Shown piece after piece: positions 1 through 7,720 of a stretch of DNA of 64,000 bases. Every line of letters starts with the position of its first letter. Position 1 is the first letter of the stretch. The notes under the pieces were generated by a model. It did not search any database and was not told where the DNA came from. It was given only the letters and a program-made list of their open reading frames with translations. The stretch covers positions 62,001 to 126,000 of the forward strand of contig JADKFS010000013.1 of the NCBI GenBank assembly GCA_016717335.1. The letters run 5' to 3'. The position numbers were made by a program, and so were the translations under genes. The stretch comes from Candidatus Ribeiella danica (lineage in GTDB: Bacteria > Chloroflexota > Chloroflexia > Chloroflexales > Roseiflexaceae).

Positions 1-40
1 GGCCCTCGCGCTCGCGGTCCATGCGCTCGCGGTCTGTCAT
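1..40 (-). CDS. 5' end of an unidentified minus-strand gene (partial)
   Basis: Reading the minus strand from position 40 gives an ATG preceded by GGGAGG about 6 nt upstream, a good Shine-Dalgarno. The 13 visible codons read MTDRERMDREREG, strongly charged and possibly the start of a coiled or low-complexity N-terminus. The rest of the gene lies beyond the window edge, so no function can be given. The call rests only on the start codon and ribosome binding site. Confidence 0.5.
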   Translation of the reverse strand, partial: MTDRERMDREREG

Positions 41-252
41 CGTTGACCTCCCTTCTCGTGTGCTGAACTTCTGGCGAACGATCGCACTCACCACGATAAA
101 TCGCAGCACTAATCGTGCCTTCGGTGGCGTTCTCGCCCCCGCCCATGGCAGGGGGTGCGCCGGCCCCCGGCAGCGTCGGGAAGGGCAAGGGCGGCAGCCG
201 GACCCGCCAGATGAGCGGTGGCGGACTGCGCGGGCGCTCGGCAAAAAGGCCG

Positions 253-281
253 TTGACGGTCGCCTGCGGATCGGCTAGAGT
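253..281 (+). promoter_or_regulatory. sigma-70-type promoter for yjdF
   Basis: TTGACG at 253-258 and TAGAGT at 276-281 are separated by exactly 17 nt. Transcription would begin near 288, leaving a leader of about 120 nt before the GTG start at 410. The stretch 115-252 upstream shows no gene. Confidence 0.55.
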
Positions 282-287
282 AGGCCT

Positions 288-409
288 GACAGACTCGCGC
301 GCACGAAAACACGGCCCGGTTGGTAGTCCGGGCGCGCCGCCGGCCGCGGCGTCAGTATCCTTCCTCTCGGGATGTCCAGTGCGCGTCCAGGGCTGAAAGA
401 GAGGACGCC
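288..409 (+). promoter_or_regulatory. structured 5' leader of yjdF, candidate yjdF-type riboswitch
   Basis: The leader can form a hairpin GCCCGG/CCGGGC (314-319 with 328-333, loop containing GGTAGT), a second hairpin CGCCGC/GCGGCG (335-340 with 346-351), and a 7-bp helix between TCCTCTC (362-368) and GAGAGGA (399-405). That last helix covers the Shine-Dalgarno of yjdF. In Firmicutes the yjdF gene is known to follow the yjdF riboswitch, which binds azaaromatic compounds. Position, size and sequestered ribosome binding site fit, but I cannot verify the family consensus from memory, so this remains a candidate. Confidence 0.5.
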
Positions 410-829
410 GTGACGACGATCAGACTGACCGTCTTTTTCGAGGACCCCTTCTGGGTCGGGGTGGTGGAGCGACACGAGGGCGAGACCTTACAGGCGACAC
501 GACAGGTTTTTGGGGCCGAGCCGGCCCCGACCGAGCTGCTCGACTTCGTGCTGCGCCGGCTCGACCGCCTGCTTGAGCGGCCCGCGCCGGCCGTGGCGGC
601 TGGCCAGCCGGCTGAGCGCCGGGCCAACCCCAAGCGCGCCGCACGCGAGGCCGCGCGCGACCTCGCTCGGCGCGGCGGCACAAGCCAGGCTCACGAGGCG
701 CTGCGCCTGCAGATCGAGCAGAGCAAGCAGGTTCACCGGCAGCAGAGCCGCGCCGAGCGCGAGGCGATCGAGACGCGCAAGTGGGAGCTGAAGCTTGAGA
801 AGGCCAAGGCGCGCCACCGCGGCAAGTGA
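410..829 (+). CDS. yjdF: YjdF family protein (DUF2992)
   Basis: The 139-residue product begins with the family's typical N-terminus (residues 1-40 include TVFFEDPFWVGVVER and a conserved acidic/aromatic stretch) and ends in a long basic, Arg/Lys/Glu-rich helix (about residues 75-139), as in other YjdF proteins. The GTG at 410 is chosen because GAGAGGA sits 4 nt upstream and because translation from further upstream would run through the structured leader. The biochemical function is unknown; in Firmicutes the gene is controlled by the yjdF riboswitch and is thought to respond to toxic heteroaromatic compounds. It stands alone, convergent with the HtrA-like gene. Confidence 0.85.
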   Translation: MTTIRLTVFFEDPFWVGVVERHEGETLQATRQVFGAEPAPTELLDFVLRRLDRLLERPAPAVAAGQPAERRANPKRAAREAARDLARRGGTSQAHEALRLQIEQSKQVHRQQSRAEREAIETRKWELKLEKAKARHRGK

Positions 830-872
830 GCAGCCCTATTACACTTCAGCGAAAGCTCCTCCCCGGTTGATC

Positions 873-938
873 GACGATAGACGATGGACGATAGACGATG
901 CTCGCGCTTCTATCGTCCATCGTCCATCGTTTATCATC
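873..938. repeat. heptamer (GACGATR) inverted-repeat array
   Basis: Four head-to-tail heptamers GACGATA/GACGATG at 873-900 face four complementary heptamers at 911-938 across a 10-nt loop, giving a 28-bp imperfect hairpin. It lies between the convergent yjdF and HtrA-like genes and may end transcription from both sides. The same heptamer recurs at 22424-22445. Confidence 0.85.
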
Positions 939-980
939 TGGGGAACACCCATTTCAGATTTCAGGCAAGCTGTAGCAGGC

Positions 981-2255
981 TCACTCGTTCGGCCGGCTCG
1001 CCAGCGTGACCTCGACGCGCTGCACCTGCCCGTCGCGCACCAGCGTCAGCGCGACCGTCTGGCCGACCTCGGTCTTCAGCTCGAGATAGCTCACCAGCTC
1101 GTCGCCGCTGAGCAGCCGCTGATCTTCGATCGCGGTAATAATATCGCCATCGTAGAGCAGCGGCAGGCCGCCATAATCGCCGCGGGTCGTGCCCGCGCGC
1201 AGGCCCGCGCTCTTGGCCGGGCTGTCGTTCTGCACGGCCGTGATCAGCACGCCCTGCTGCGCCGCCAGGCCAAAGTGCCGCGCCAGCAGCGGGTCGACAT
1301 CGCGCATGCCCACGCCGAGCCAGGGGTGCTGGTAGCGCCCATCGCGGATCAGCGCCGGCACGACCCGCGCCACCATGCTCGACGGCACCGCGTAGCCGAC
1401 CCCCTCGAACCTGCCGGTGTCGGTGCGGATGGCGGTGTTGACGCCGATCACCTCGCCGCGAATATTCAGCAGCGGCCCGCCCGAGCTGCCGGGGTTGATC
1501 GCCGCGTCGGTCTGGATGATATTCGTGATCGGAAAGCGCCCGGTGCCCTGGGCGCTCTGCGGCCCGCTCAGGCTGCGGCCAAGCCCGCTGACCACGCCAA
1601 CCGTCAGGGTGTTGCGCTCGCCGAACGGGTTACCGATCGCGATCGCGGTCTGCCCGACCACAACCTGGGTCGAGTCGGCCAGGATCAGCGGCGCCGCGCC
1701 GGCCGGCAGCTCGCGCACCTTCAGCACCGCCAGGTCGCTGCCGTCGTCCCGCCCCACCAGCCTGGCCTCGGCCGCCGACCCGTCGGAGTAGCGCACCTGA
1801 AAGCCGGTCGCCCCGTCGACGACGTGGTTGTTGGTCACGATCCGCCCCTGGTCGTCGTACAGAAACCCGGAGCCCTGGGCGAGCGGGATATCCTGATCGG
1901 CGGACGGCGCGCCCTCGACCGGAGGGTGGCCTCCCACCACCTCAATGCTGACGACCGCCGGATTCACGCGGCGGTACAGCTCGACCAGCACGCTCTGCTG
2001 CTCCTCGAGCGGCGCGACGAGCGCTGGCGCGAGCGTGGCTACGGGCGCGACCGGCGGCAGCGGCGCGTCGGTGGCGTCCGGCGCCACGGGCAGCGCCGGC
2101 CGATCGGTCGCCGGGGGTGCGCTGGCGGGCTGGCTGGGCGCCTCTAGCGCGGCCGACGTCTGCCCCGCCTGGGGTAGCGGCAGCCCCTCCAGCGAGCAGG
2201 CAGGCAGCAGCCAGACGGCCAGCAGCAGCGCTTGTTTGCTGTATCGCATGTGCAT
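981..2255 (-). CDS. HtrA/DegP-like trypsin-type serine protease, lipoprotein
   Basis: A secreted, membrane-anchored quality-control protease. The N-terminus has a signal peptide with lipobox LPAC about 20 residues in, then a Pro/Ala-rich linker, a trypsin-like domain (His in TNNHVVDG, Asp in SDLAVLKV, Ser in NPGSSGGPL) and a C-terminal PDZ domain (roughly the last 110 residues). The catalytic triad is complete, so it should be active outside the cytoplasmic membrane. Two in-frame ATGs at 2255 and 2249 are possible; neither has a strong Shine-Dalgarno. It is monocistronic and followed by the heptamer hairpin at 873-938. A second HtrA-like gene of different architecture is at 27473-28717. Confidence 0.9.
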   Translation of the reverse strand: MHMRYSKQALLLAVWLLPACSLEGLPLPQAGQTSAALEAPSQPASAPPATDRPALPVAPDATDAPLPPVAPVATLAPALVAPLEEQQSVLVELYRRVNPAVVSIEVVGGHPPVEGAPSADQDIPLAQGSGFLYDDQGRIVTNNHVVDGATGFQVRYSDGSAAEARLVGRDDGSDLAVLKVRELPAGAAPLILADSTQVVVGQTAIAIGNPFGERNTLTVGVVSGLGRSLSGPQSAQGTGRFPITNIIQTDAAINPGSSGGPLLNIRGEVIGVNTAIRTDTGRFEGVGYAVPSSMVARVVPALIRDGRYQHPWLGVGMRDVDPLLARHFGLAAQQGVLITAVQNDSPAKSAGLRAGTTRGDYGGLPLLYDGDIITAIEDQRLLSGDELVSYLELKTEVGQTVALTLVRDGQVQRVEVTLASRPNE

Positions 2256-2307
2256 GCACAATATGATACCACTGTTGCCGGCTGCCGATGCAGCGGTGGG
2301 CGCTTCT

Positions 2308-2552
2308 CGGGGGCGCTGCGCCCCGGCCCCCGCCACCCAGCGGGTACCCGGGGAACCGAAGCCGGTTTCCCCGGCCCCTCCGACAAAGAATGCAACCTCA
2401 GCTGCAAGCACTGTGGTGCATGCCTATCAACATTCCCAGAGCGGCGGGGCGGCCCGAGTGCGCAACCCGCCGCGCATCGATTCATCCGGGCATACACGTC
2501 AATCGCTGGAAACGAGACAGCATCTTTTGGGGTCCAAGGGCGCAAGCCCCGG
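2308..2552 (+). repeat. GC-capped palindromic element, copy 1
   Basis: Left cap GGGGGCGCTGCGCCCCGG at 2309-2326, a degenerate core holding GTGGTGCATGCC (about 2413) and its diverged partner near 2488, then TTTTGGGGTCCAAGGGCGC and the right cap ending at 2552. This is the most diverged copy; orientation is taken as forward for the family. Confidence 0.75.
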
Positions 2553-2579
2553 CCAAATTAGGACCCATAAAAGAATACC

Positions 2580-2650
2580 TTCCCCAGGCCACGGAGGTGG
2601 CCTTCGTATCAGGAGCCGAGGGCTTGAGCCCGACGGCGGTGCCTGGGGAA
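2580..2650. repeat. 71-nt element able to fold as a three-way junction
   Basis: TTCCCCAGGC (2580-2589) pairs perfectly with GCCTGGGGAA (2641-2650). Inside are hairpins GGCCAC-GGAG-GTGGCC and GGGC-TTGA-GCCC nested in GCCG/CGGC. It lies just downstream of the epimerase stop codon on that gene's strand, so it could be a processed 3' end, a terminator, or a single copy of another dispersed repeat. Confidence 0.6.
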
Positions 2651-2671
2651 ACATGTATGAACTCTTAGTAG

Positions 2672-3676
2672 CTACCGCCGAAGGATCTGCCGGATCGCCT
2701 GCTCGCTGCTCGGGTACTTAAACGTATAGCCCAGGTCGAGCGCCTTCTTCGGGAGCACCCGCTGCCCGGTGGTGATCATATCGGCCATCTCGCCCAGCAG
2801 CAGCTTCAGCGCGAAGCCGGGGACCGGCATGATCGACGGCCGGCCCATCACGCGCCCGAGCGTCCGCGCGAACTCGCGGTTGGTCTGCGACTCCGGCGCG
2901 GTGGCGTTCAGCGGCCCGCGCACCCGCTCGTCCTCCAGCGCCAGCAGCAGCAGGCCGATCGTGTCGTCGAGGTGGATCCAGGCAAACCACTGTGTGCCGG
3001 GCAGGATCGGCCCGCCCGCGAAGAAGTAGAACGGCATCGCCAGCAGCGGGAATGCGCCATCCTCGGTCTTGAGGATGATGCCGGGCCGCGAGAGCGATGC
3101 GCCGCGCAGGTCGATCGGCAGCCCCATCGGCTCCTCGCCGCCGCCGATCACCACGCCGCTGCGGAAGATCACCGTGCGGACCCCCAGCGCCTCGGCCTGA
3201 TCGGCCTCGTGCTCCCAGCCCGCGCAGACCTCGCGCGCCAAAAAGTCGCCGCCGAGCGGCGCGCGCTCGTCGAGCTTCGCGTCGCCGCTCGGGCCGTAGT
3301 AGCCAACCGCCGAGCCGCTGATGAACACCCGCGGCTTGGTCTGCGCGCGCGCCATCGCCTGTACCAGCCCACGCGTCCCGATCACGCGGCTGTCGACGAT
3401 CTCGCGCTTGTACTCCGCGGTCCAGCGCTTGCCGAACAGCGACGCGCCCGCGAGATGAACGACGGCGTGCGCGCCGTCGATCGCGCCGGCCCACGCGCCG
3501 CTCTCCGAGGCCGTCCAGGCCACGTACTCCGCCGCGCCCGGCACGGCCCTGCGCGCGCTCTGCGGGTTGCGCGAGAAAGCCACCACCTGGTAGCCCTTCG
3601 CGATCAGCTCCTTGCACAGCGCCCTGCCGATCATCCCCGTCGCGCCAGTGACGACGACTCGTTTCGAATCAGCCAT
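2672..3676 (-). CDS. TIGR01777 family NAD(P)-dependent epimerase/dehydratase-like protein
   Basis: An extended short-chain dehydrogenase of the TIGR01777/YfcH type. The Rossmann motif VTGATGMIGRAL is at residues 8-19, HLAGAS follows near residue 78, and the SGSAVGYYG segment supplies the Tyr-containing active-site region. The C-terminal DUF1731 segment (about the last 50 residues, with GMIDGRP-type and QRVLPKKALDLGY motifs) is present. Substrate is unknown. The ATG at 3676 has GAGG 9 nt upstream and is preferred over an earlier ATG 7 codons upstream. It is the third gene of a probable crtB-DUF2085-epimerase operon (33 nt after the DUF2085 stop). Confidence 0.88.
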   Translation of the reverse strand: MADSKRVVVTGATGMIGRALCKELIAKGYQVVAFSRNPQSARRAVPGAAEYVAWTASESGAWAGAIDGAHAVVHLAGASLFGKRWTAEYKREIVDSRVIGTRGLVQAMARAQTKPRVFISGSAVGYYGPSGDAKLDERAPLGGDFLAREVCAGWEHEADQAEALGVRTVIFRSGVVIGGGEEPMGLPIDLRGASLSRPGIILKTEDGAFPLLAMPFYFFAGGPILPGTQWFAWIHLDDTIGLLLLALEDERVRGPLNATAPESQTNREFARTLGRVMGRPSIMPVPGFALKLLLGEMADMITTGQRVLPKKALDLGYTFKYPSSEQAIRQILRR

Positions 3677-3709
3677 ACGGTTGAACCTCGTTGTCACATA
3701 GACGAATAG

Positions 3710-4240
3710 TTACCAATCGGCACGCCGCGTGCCCGCGAGCAGCCCGGGCCAGATCGAGCAGAAGAACAGCCCGCTCCAGAAGCCTGCGAACGCGCCATTT
3801 ACCAGCAGCACCCAGTACGGTGCGGTCGGCCACCCGTCGATCTCGGCTACCCAGAGCAGAAACGGCAGCGCGCCGAGCAGCAATCGCACCGGCCACCCCA
3901 GCCCCAGGTACCCCGCCAGCCACCCCTTGCTCCGGGCAATGATTGGCCGAACGGCGAGCCAGGCCCCCCACAGGCCGATCGTCGCGCCCCAGCAGCGCGC
4001 GCAGACGGCCATCGGAAACCCGGCCACGATGTACGATTTCGCCGGCGTCGGGCAGATGTAGCGCGAGAGCAGATCGCGCGCCAGCGCGCCCGAGTCGGCC
4101 ACCAGCGGCAGGCCGGTCGCCTGGAACAGCGGCGCGATCAGCGGGCCAAGGAACAGCACCGACAGAATCGCCAGCAGCGGCCACGCCGGCCAGACCAGCG
4201 GTGGAGCGCTGGCGCGTTTGAGCGTTTGAATAGTTCGCAT
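3710..4240 (-). CDS. DUF2085 integral membrane protein
   Basis: The 176-residue protein has about four hydrophobic segments and the DUF2085 signature: ICPTPAKSY near residue 62 and MAVCARCWG near residue 77. Its paired Cys residues suggest metal or redox chemistry at the membrane, but no function is established. It starts 7 nt after the phytoene synthase stop, implying co-transcription and translational coupling. Its presence in a carotenoid context is an association only. Confidence 0.8.
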   Translation of the reverse strand: MRTIQTLKRASAPPLVWPAWPLLAILSVLFLGPLIAPLFQATGLPLVADSGALARDLLSRYICPTPAKSYIVAGFPMAVCARCWGATIGLWGAWLAVRPIIARSKGWLAGYLGLGWPVRLLLGALPFLLWVAEIDGWPTAPYWVLLVNGAFAGFWSGLFFCSIWPGLLAGTRRADW

Positions 4241-4247
4241 AGCTAGC

Positions 4248-5249
4248 TCATTGCTCGAATTTGCGCAGGCGCCACCAGACCTGCCATAGGATCAGGAGCT
4301 TCCGAGACATCGGCACGAACGCCCGGCGCTGGAACACATCGTAGTCCATCGCCTGAATCTTGCCGAGGATACCGCGGTAGATCTGCGCGGCGGCCCCGAT
4401 CGCCAGCCGCCCATCGGCGTTCAGCAGCGCGATGCCCGGCCACGACTCCTCGTAGAGCGCATGGGCTCGCTCGGTCTCGAAGCGCATAAGCGCGCGGAAG
4501 GCGCTGTCGCGCCGCCCGCTCAGAATATCGTCGTCGGTCAGCCCGAAGCGATCCAGATCCTCCAGCGGCAGGTAGACTCGCCCGCGCTGCGCGTCCTCGC
4601 CCACGTCGCGCAAAATGTTGGTCAGCTGCAGGGCGACCCCCAGCTTGATCGCGTAGCTCGACGCGCCCTCCCTATGGCCGATAATGTGCATCGAGATCAA
4701 GCCCACCACCGATGCCACCCGGTAGCAGTACAGCCACAGCTCATCGAAGGTCGGGTAGCGGCTGACCGTCAGGTCCATTGCGATGCCGGCCAGCAGCTCG
4801 TCGGGCAGGCTGGACGGCACGCGGTAGCGCTCAAGCGTGTCGTTCCAGGCCAGCAGGACGGCGTTGTCGGCCGGCGGCTGTGGGGCGTGCACCTGCGCAA
4901 CCCAGGCGGCCAGTGCCTGCGTCGCGTCGTGCTCGGCCTGATCGACCAGGTCGTCGCTGGTCCGACAGAAGGCGTACAGCGCGCGGATGGCCAGGCGCTT
5001 GTCGGGCGGCAGAAACTGCGAGCTTATGAAGAAGCTTCGCGAGTGCCTGCGGGTAATCTCGACACACTGCTGATACGCCTCGGAAAGCGCGAGAGCTGGG
5101 CGTGACGGCTCGGATCCATCAGTCTGCGGTACGTCGCCAGGCTCTGCCAGATGCCGTAACGACGCCAGTAATGCAGTTGCTTCGCCGTAAGGAACCTCCC
5201 GCTCGCTCTGGGCACGCGCGCTCCAACCAGGAGATTGACTCAAGGACAC
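4248..5249 (-). CDS. crtB: phytoene/squalene synthase family protein
   Basis: Head-to-head prenyltransferase that condenses two prenyl diphosphates, most likely GGPP to phytoene, the first committed step of carotenoids. Both Asp-rich motifs are visible: DDLVD near residue 100 and DVGED near residue 195, along with YCYRVASVVGL. The first 50 residues are a poorly conserved extension. The start is GTG at 5249 with GGAAGGAG 7 nt upstream. It lies downstream of a CarH-type light regulator on the same strand, which supports a carotenoid rather than hopanoid role, although HpnC/HpnD-type squalene synthases have the same fold. It heads the operon with DUF2085 and the epimerase. Confidence 0.85.
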   Translation of the reverse strand: MSLSQSPGWSARAQSEREVPYGEATALLASLRHLAEPGDVPQTDGSEPSRPALALSEAYQQCVEITRRHSRSFFISSQFLPPDKRLAIRALYAFCRTSDDLVDQAEHDATQALAAWVAQVHAPQPPADNAVLLAWNDTLERYRVPSSLPDELLAGIAMDLTVSRYPTFDELWLYCYRVASVVGLISMHIIGHREGASSYAIKLGVALQLTNILRDVGEDAQRGRVYLPLEDLDRFGLTDDDILSGRRDSAFRALMRFETERAHALYEESWPGIALLNADGRLAIGAAAQIYRGILGKIQAMDYDVFQRRAFVPMSRKLLILWQVWWRLRKFEQ

Positions 5250-5306
5250 TCCCAGCTCCTTCCTTAAATGTAGCGATCCAGATTCCTTGGTCGGCGTAGC
5301 GATCCT

Positions 5307-5312
5307 ATTATA
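5307..5312 (-). promoter_or_regulatory. -10 element upstream of crtB
   Basis: The minus strand reads TATAAT at 5312-5307, about 58 nt before the GTG start. The -35 position (GCAGCG) is poor, as expected for a regulated promoter. No clear CarH operator can be identified by eye in 5313-5495, which otherwise holds a GC-rich hairpin near 5430-5465. Confidence 0.5.
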
Positions 5313-5495
5313 GCGTATTTGCCTATCCCCGCTGCTGCCACTACGATCGGCGCGTCGAAGTGGATGTGCAGGCCCACCGCCAGCCTGCTGGCGCGTGTAG
5401 TAACTCTCTAGCGCGCGCTGAAGAAGGAACCCCCGCTCCCATCGCGGCGGGGGCGGGGGCCGAGGGCAAGGGCAAATAGGGGGCGGCGCAGGCTG

Positions 5496-6446
5496 TTACT
5501 CGGGGGCGGCCGAGCTGCGCGACAGCAACGTGTTGACCTGGTCGACCAGCTCGCGCGCGTCGCGGCCAAGGAACATTCCTGGGATCGACTGGCTCAGCTC
5601 GGGGTGGACATTGAACGCGCGCCCGCCGAAGCCGAAGAAGACCTGGGGAAACGTCTTCTCCAGTGCCCGCGCGACCTCGATCAGCTCGATCGCCGTCTCG
5701 GATGTCGAGGCAGAGAGGCAGACGAGGCTTGGCTTGACCGTGCGAATCGTGTCGAGCAGATCGACCAGCGGCACCTGCGGGCCCAGGTAGATCACCTGCC
5801 AGCCGCGCCGCACCAAGAAGAGCGAGGAGAGCAGCACCCCGATATCGTGCAGCTCGCCCGGCGCGCAGCCCATGATGATCGTCGCCCGCTGGCCGCTGCC
5901 GTCGAATAGATTGAGCAGGCTGGCCAGCTTGCGGCGGATGAACTGAGTCGCAAAATGCTCCAGGGCAACGTTGATCTCGCCACGGTGCCAGCGCTCGCCG
6001 ATCTCCACCAGCGACGGCTGCACCACCTCGATCAGCACTTGCTCGAACGGGTAGAGCGAGAACGCCTCGCTCAGCAAGCGCTCGGCCTGCTGCGCGTCGA
6101 AATTCAGCAGCGCCGCAAGCAGCTCCTCGATCAGTCGCTCGACCGCGCGCGCCTCGTCGACCCCGCTCGGCGCGGCCGGCGGCGCGTCCAGCGTGTTCGT
6201 CAGCAGCATCACGGCGTGGCTGATATTGACCCCTTCGTCGGTGCGGTCGCGCAGCCAGCGGATGAGCGCGATATCGCGCTCGGAGTAGAGCCGGTGCCCC
6301 CCGGCGGTGCGCTGCGGGCGCGGCACACCATAGCGTCGCTCCCACGCCCGAAAGGTGTCGGCTGGCACGCCTGTCTCGCGGGCAACCGCTTTCGTGTTGA
6401 AGACCGCTGCATTAGAAAGCTGTGCTACTGGTGGTGGCTGCGCCAT
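5496..6446 (-). CDS. carH: CarH-type MerR/B12-binding light-responsive repressor
   Basis: Residues 14-80 form a MerR-type winged helix (VARETGVPADTFRAWERRYG, then the GGHRLYSERD wing). Residues 98-180 form the B12 cap four-helix bundle and 186-305 a Rossmann-like cobalamin domain. The light-sensing CarH residues are all there: Trp153, Val160, Glu163 and His164 keep the exact spacing of Thermus CarH Trp131/Val138/Glu141/His142, and GELHDIG supplies Glu198 and the lower-ligand His200. In known CarH proteins adenosylcobalamin drives a DNA-bound tetramer in the dark and light disassembles it. Its position just upstream of crtB suggests light-induced carotenoid synthesis. The ATG at 6446 is preceded by a 140-nt leader. 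Confidence 0.9.
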   Translation of the reverse strand: MAQPPPVAQLSNAAVFNTKAVARETGVPADTFRAWERRYGVPRPQRTAGGHRLYSERDIALIRWLRDRTDEGVNISHAVMLLTNTLDAPPAAPSGVDEARAVERLIEELLAALLNFDAQQAERLLSEAFSLYPFEQVLIEVVQPSLVEIGERWHRGEINVALEHFATQFIRRKLASLLNLFDGSGQRATIIMGCAPGELHDIGVLLSSLFLVRRGWQVIYLGPQVPLVDLLDTIRTVKPSLVCLSASTSETAIELIEVARALEKTFPQVFFGFGGRAFNVHPELSQSIPGMFLGRDARELVDQVNTLLSRSSAAPE

Positions 6447-6590
6447 TATGAATACTCGCTCTCTTGTATCTCGGTCTATGAGGCTGTCTGATTAAGGGTG
6501 GCGACAGCGTGGCCGCCTGCACACCCGCCAAGACAATATTTTCGAGGCATCTGCAAGCCCCTGCGCTTCGGGGTGCGGTTCTAGCCAACA

Positions 6591-6619
6591 AGTGTAGCAC
6601 GCCGCACAGATCATGTCAA
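6591..6619 (-). promoter_or_regulatory. consensus-like promoter for carH
   Basis: On the minus strand TTGACA (6619-6614) and TACACT (6596-6591) are spaced by 17 nt. The resulting leader of about 140 nt contains a CCCCTGCGCTTCGGGG hairpin. The -35 is perfect, so the promoter should be strong unless repressed; autoregulation by CarH is plausible but no operator was proven. Confidence 0.6.
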
Positions 6620-6738
6620 TCTATTGCACAACTCAGCCTGATTCCTCCGGCGCGTCCTGCTGCGGTATGACCACCGGTCGCGCTATCGCAACCCCAGGTT
6701 ATTATTACTCAACCCGCGCGAAAGCCTGACGGGGGCAC

Positions 6739-6771
6739 GAGCGCGGGGGCGGCAGTGCCGCCCCCGCGCTC
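6739..6771. terminator. 16-bp perfect GC palindrome, likely bidirectional terminator
   Basis: GAGCGCGGGGGCGGCA (6739-6754) is followed almost directly by its exact complement (6756-6771). It sits 28 nt after the propeller gene's stop on the minus strand. No U-tract follows, so termination would rely on the stem alone. Confidence 0.5.
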
Positions 6772-6798
6772 CAGCCGATGATCGCTCCCTAACAGATG

Positions 6799-7707
6799 TT
6801 ATGTCAGTCGCGCCGCCGCAATGCTGCCGATCGGCGGGAGATCTTGCCGGATCGCCTGCCAGCTGCGCCCGCGGTCAGCGCTTGTAGCGAGGCGGCCAGC
6901 CACGCTCCCGGCAAACACCGTATCCATATGATAGGTCGCCGGGACCAGTGCGGTGACGAGGCCGCCCCACTCCAGCTCGGCCGGCGCGCTCGCCCATGTC
7001 GCGCCGTCGTCGTCGCTCCGCGCGATGCCGCCCTCGCCGGCAAGCAGCAGCGCCGGCGGACGCCCGGCCAGAACGGCCAGCGGCCCGGCCGCCGGCCGAT
7101 CGATCGGCAGTGCCTGCCACTGCGCCCCAGCCGCGCCGCGATACAGCGCGCCCCCGGCAACGGCGTAGAGCGCGCCCGGCTCGGCGTGGGACTCCGCCAG
7201 CCCGCCGAGCGGCGCGGGCAGCGGCTCGCCGAACGACACCCAGCTGGCGCCGCCGTCGTGGCTCGCCCAGATCTGGCCCGCGCCTGAGCCAAGATAGACC
7301 GTCTGCGGATCGGCGTGAGCGACAATCAGGCGCGTGTCGTTCGCGGGCGGCCAGCCGCCCACAGCGCACGGCGACCAGCTGCCGCCGGCATCGCCGCTGC
7401 GGTACAGGGCGCCCGCCAGCGTGCTCAGATACAGCACCTCGGGCGACGTCCGGCTCGCGGCTATCGCGCCCACCTCCTCGTCGAGCGCGGGCGCCCAGCG
7501 CTGCCCGCCGTCGTCGCTGCGCTGCAGCCCCATACCCTGCGCGGCAGCGAAGACCACCAGCGGATTGTCGGCCAGCGGCCAGACCGCGCGCACGCCCTGG
7601 CCGCGAAATGGCTGCCCGATCCTGAGCCAGCGGCCGATATTGTTCGGGTTGCTGAACAGCACCAGCCCGTCGTCCGTGCCGACAAACAGCAGTCCTGCTT
7701 TCGCCAT
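6799..7707 (-). CDS. BNR/Asp-box beta-propeller protein
   Basis: The 302-residue protein carries repeated Asp-box motifs of the form S-x-D-x-G-x-x-W: SDDGGQRW, SGDAGGSW, SHDGGASW, SDDDGATW and SADRGRSW, about 45-55 residues apart, as in sortilin/sialidase-type propellers. There is no signal peptide, so it is probably cytoplasmic. No catalytic residues are recognisable. It starts 13 nt after the aroA stop, so it is probably co-transcribed with aroA, but a functional link is not evident. Confidence 0.75.
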   Translation of the reverse strand: MAKAGLLFVGTDDGLVLFSNPNNIGRWLRIGQPFRGQGVRAVWPLADNPLVVFAAAQGMGLQRSDDGGQRWAPALDEEVGAIAASRTSPEVLYLSTLAGALYRSGDAGGSWSPCAVGGWPPANDTRLIVAHADPQTVYLGSGAGQIWASHDGGASWVSFGEPLPAPLGGLAESHAEPGALYAVAGGALYRGAAGAQWQALPIDRPAAGPLAVLAGRPPALLLAGEGGIARSDDDGATWASAPAELEWGGLVTALVPATYHMDTVFAGSVAGRLATSADRGRSWQAIRQDLPPIGSIAAARLT

Positions 7708-7720
7708 AGTGCCCTCCAGG

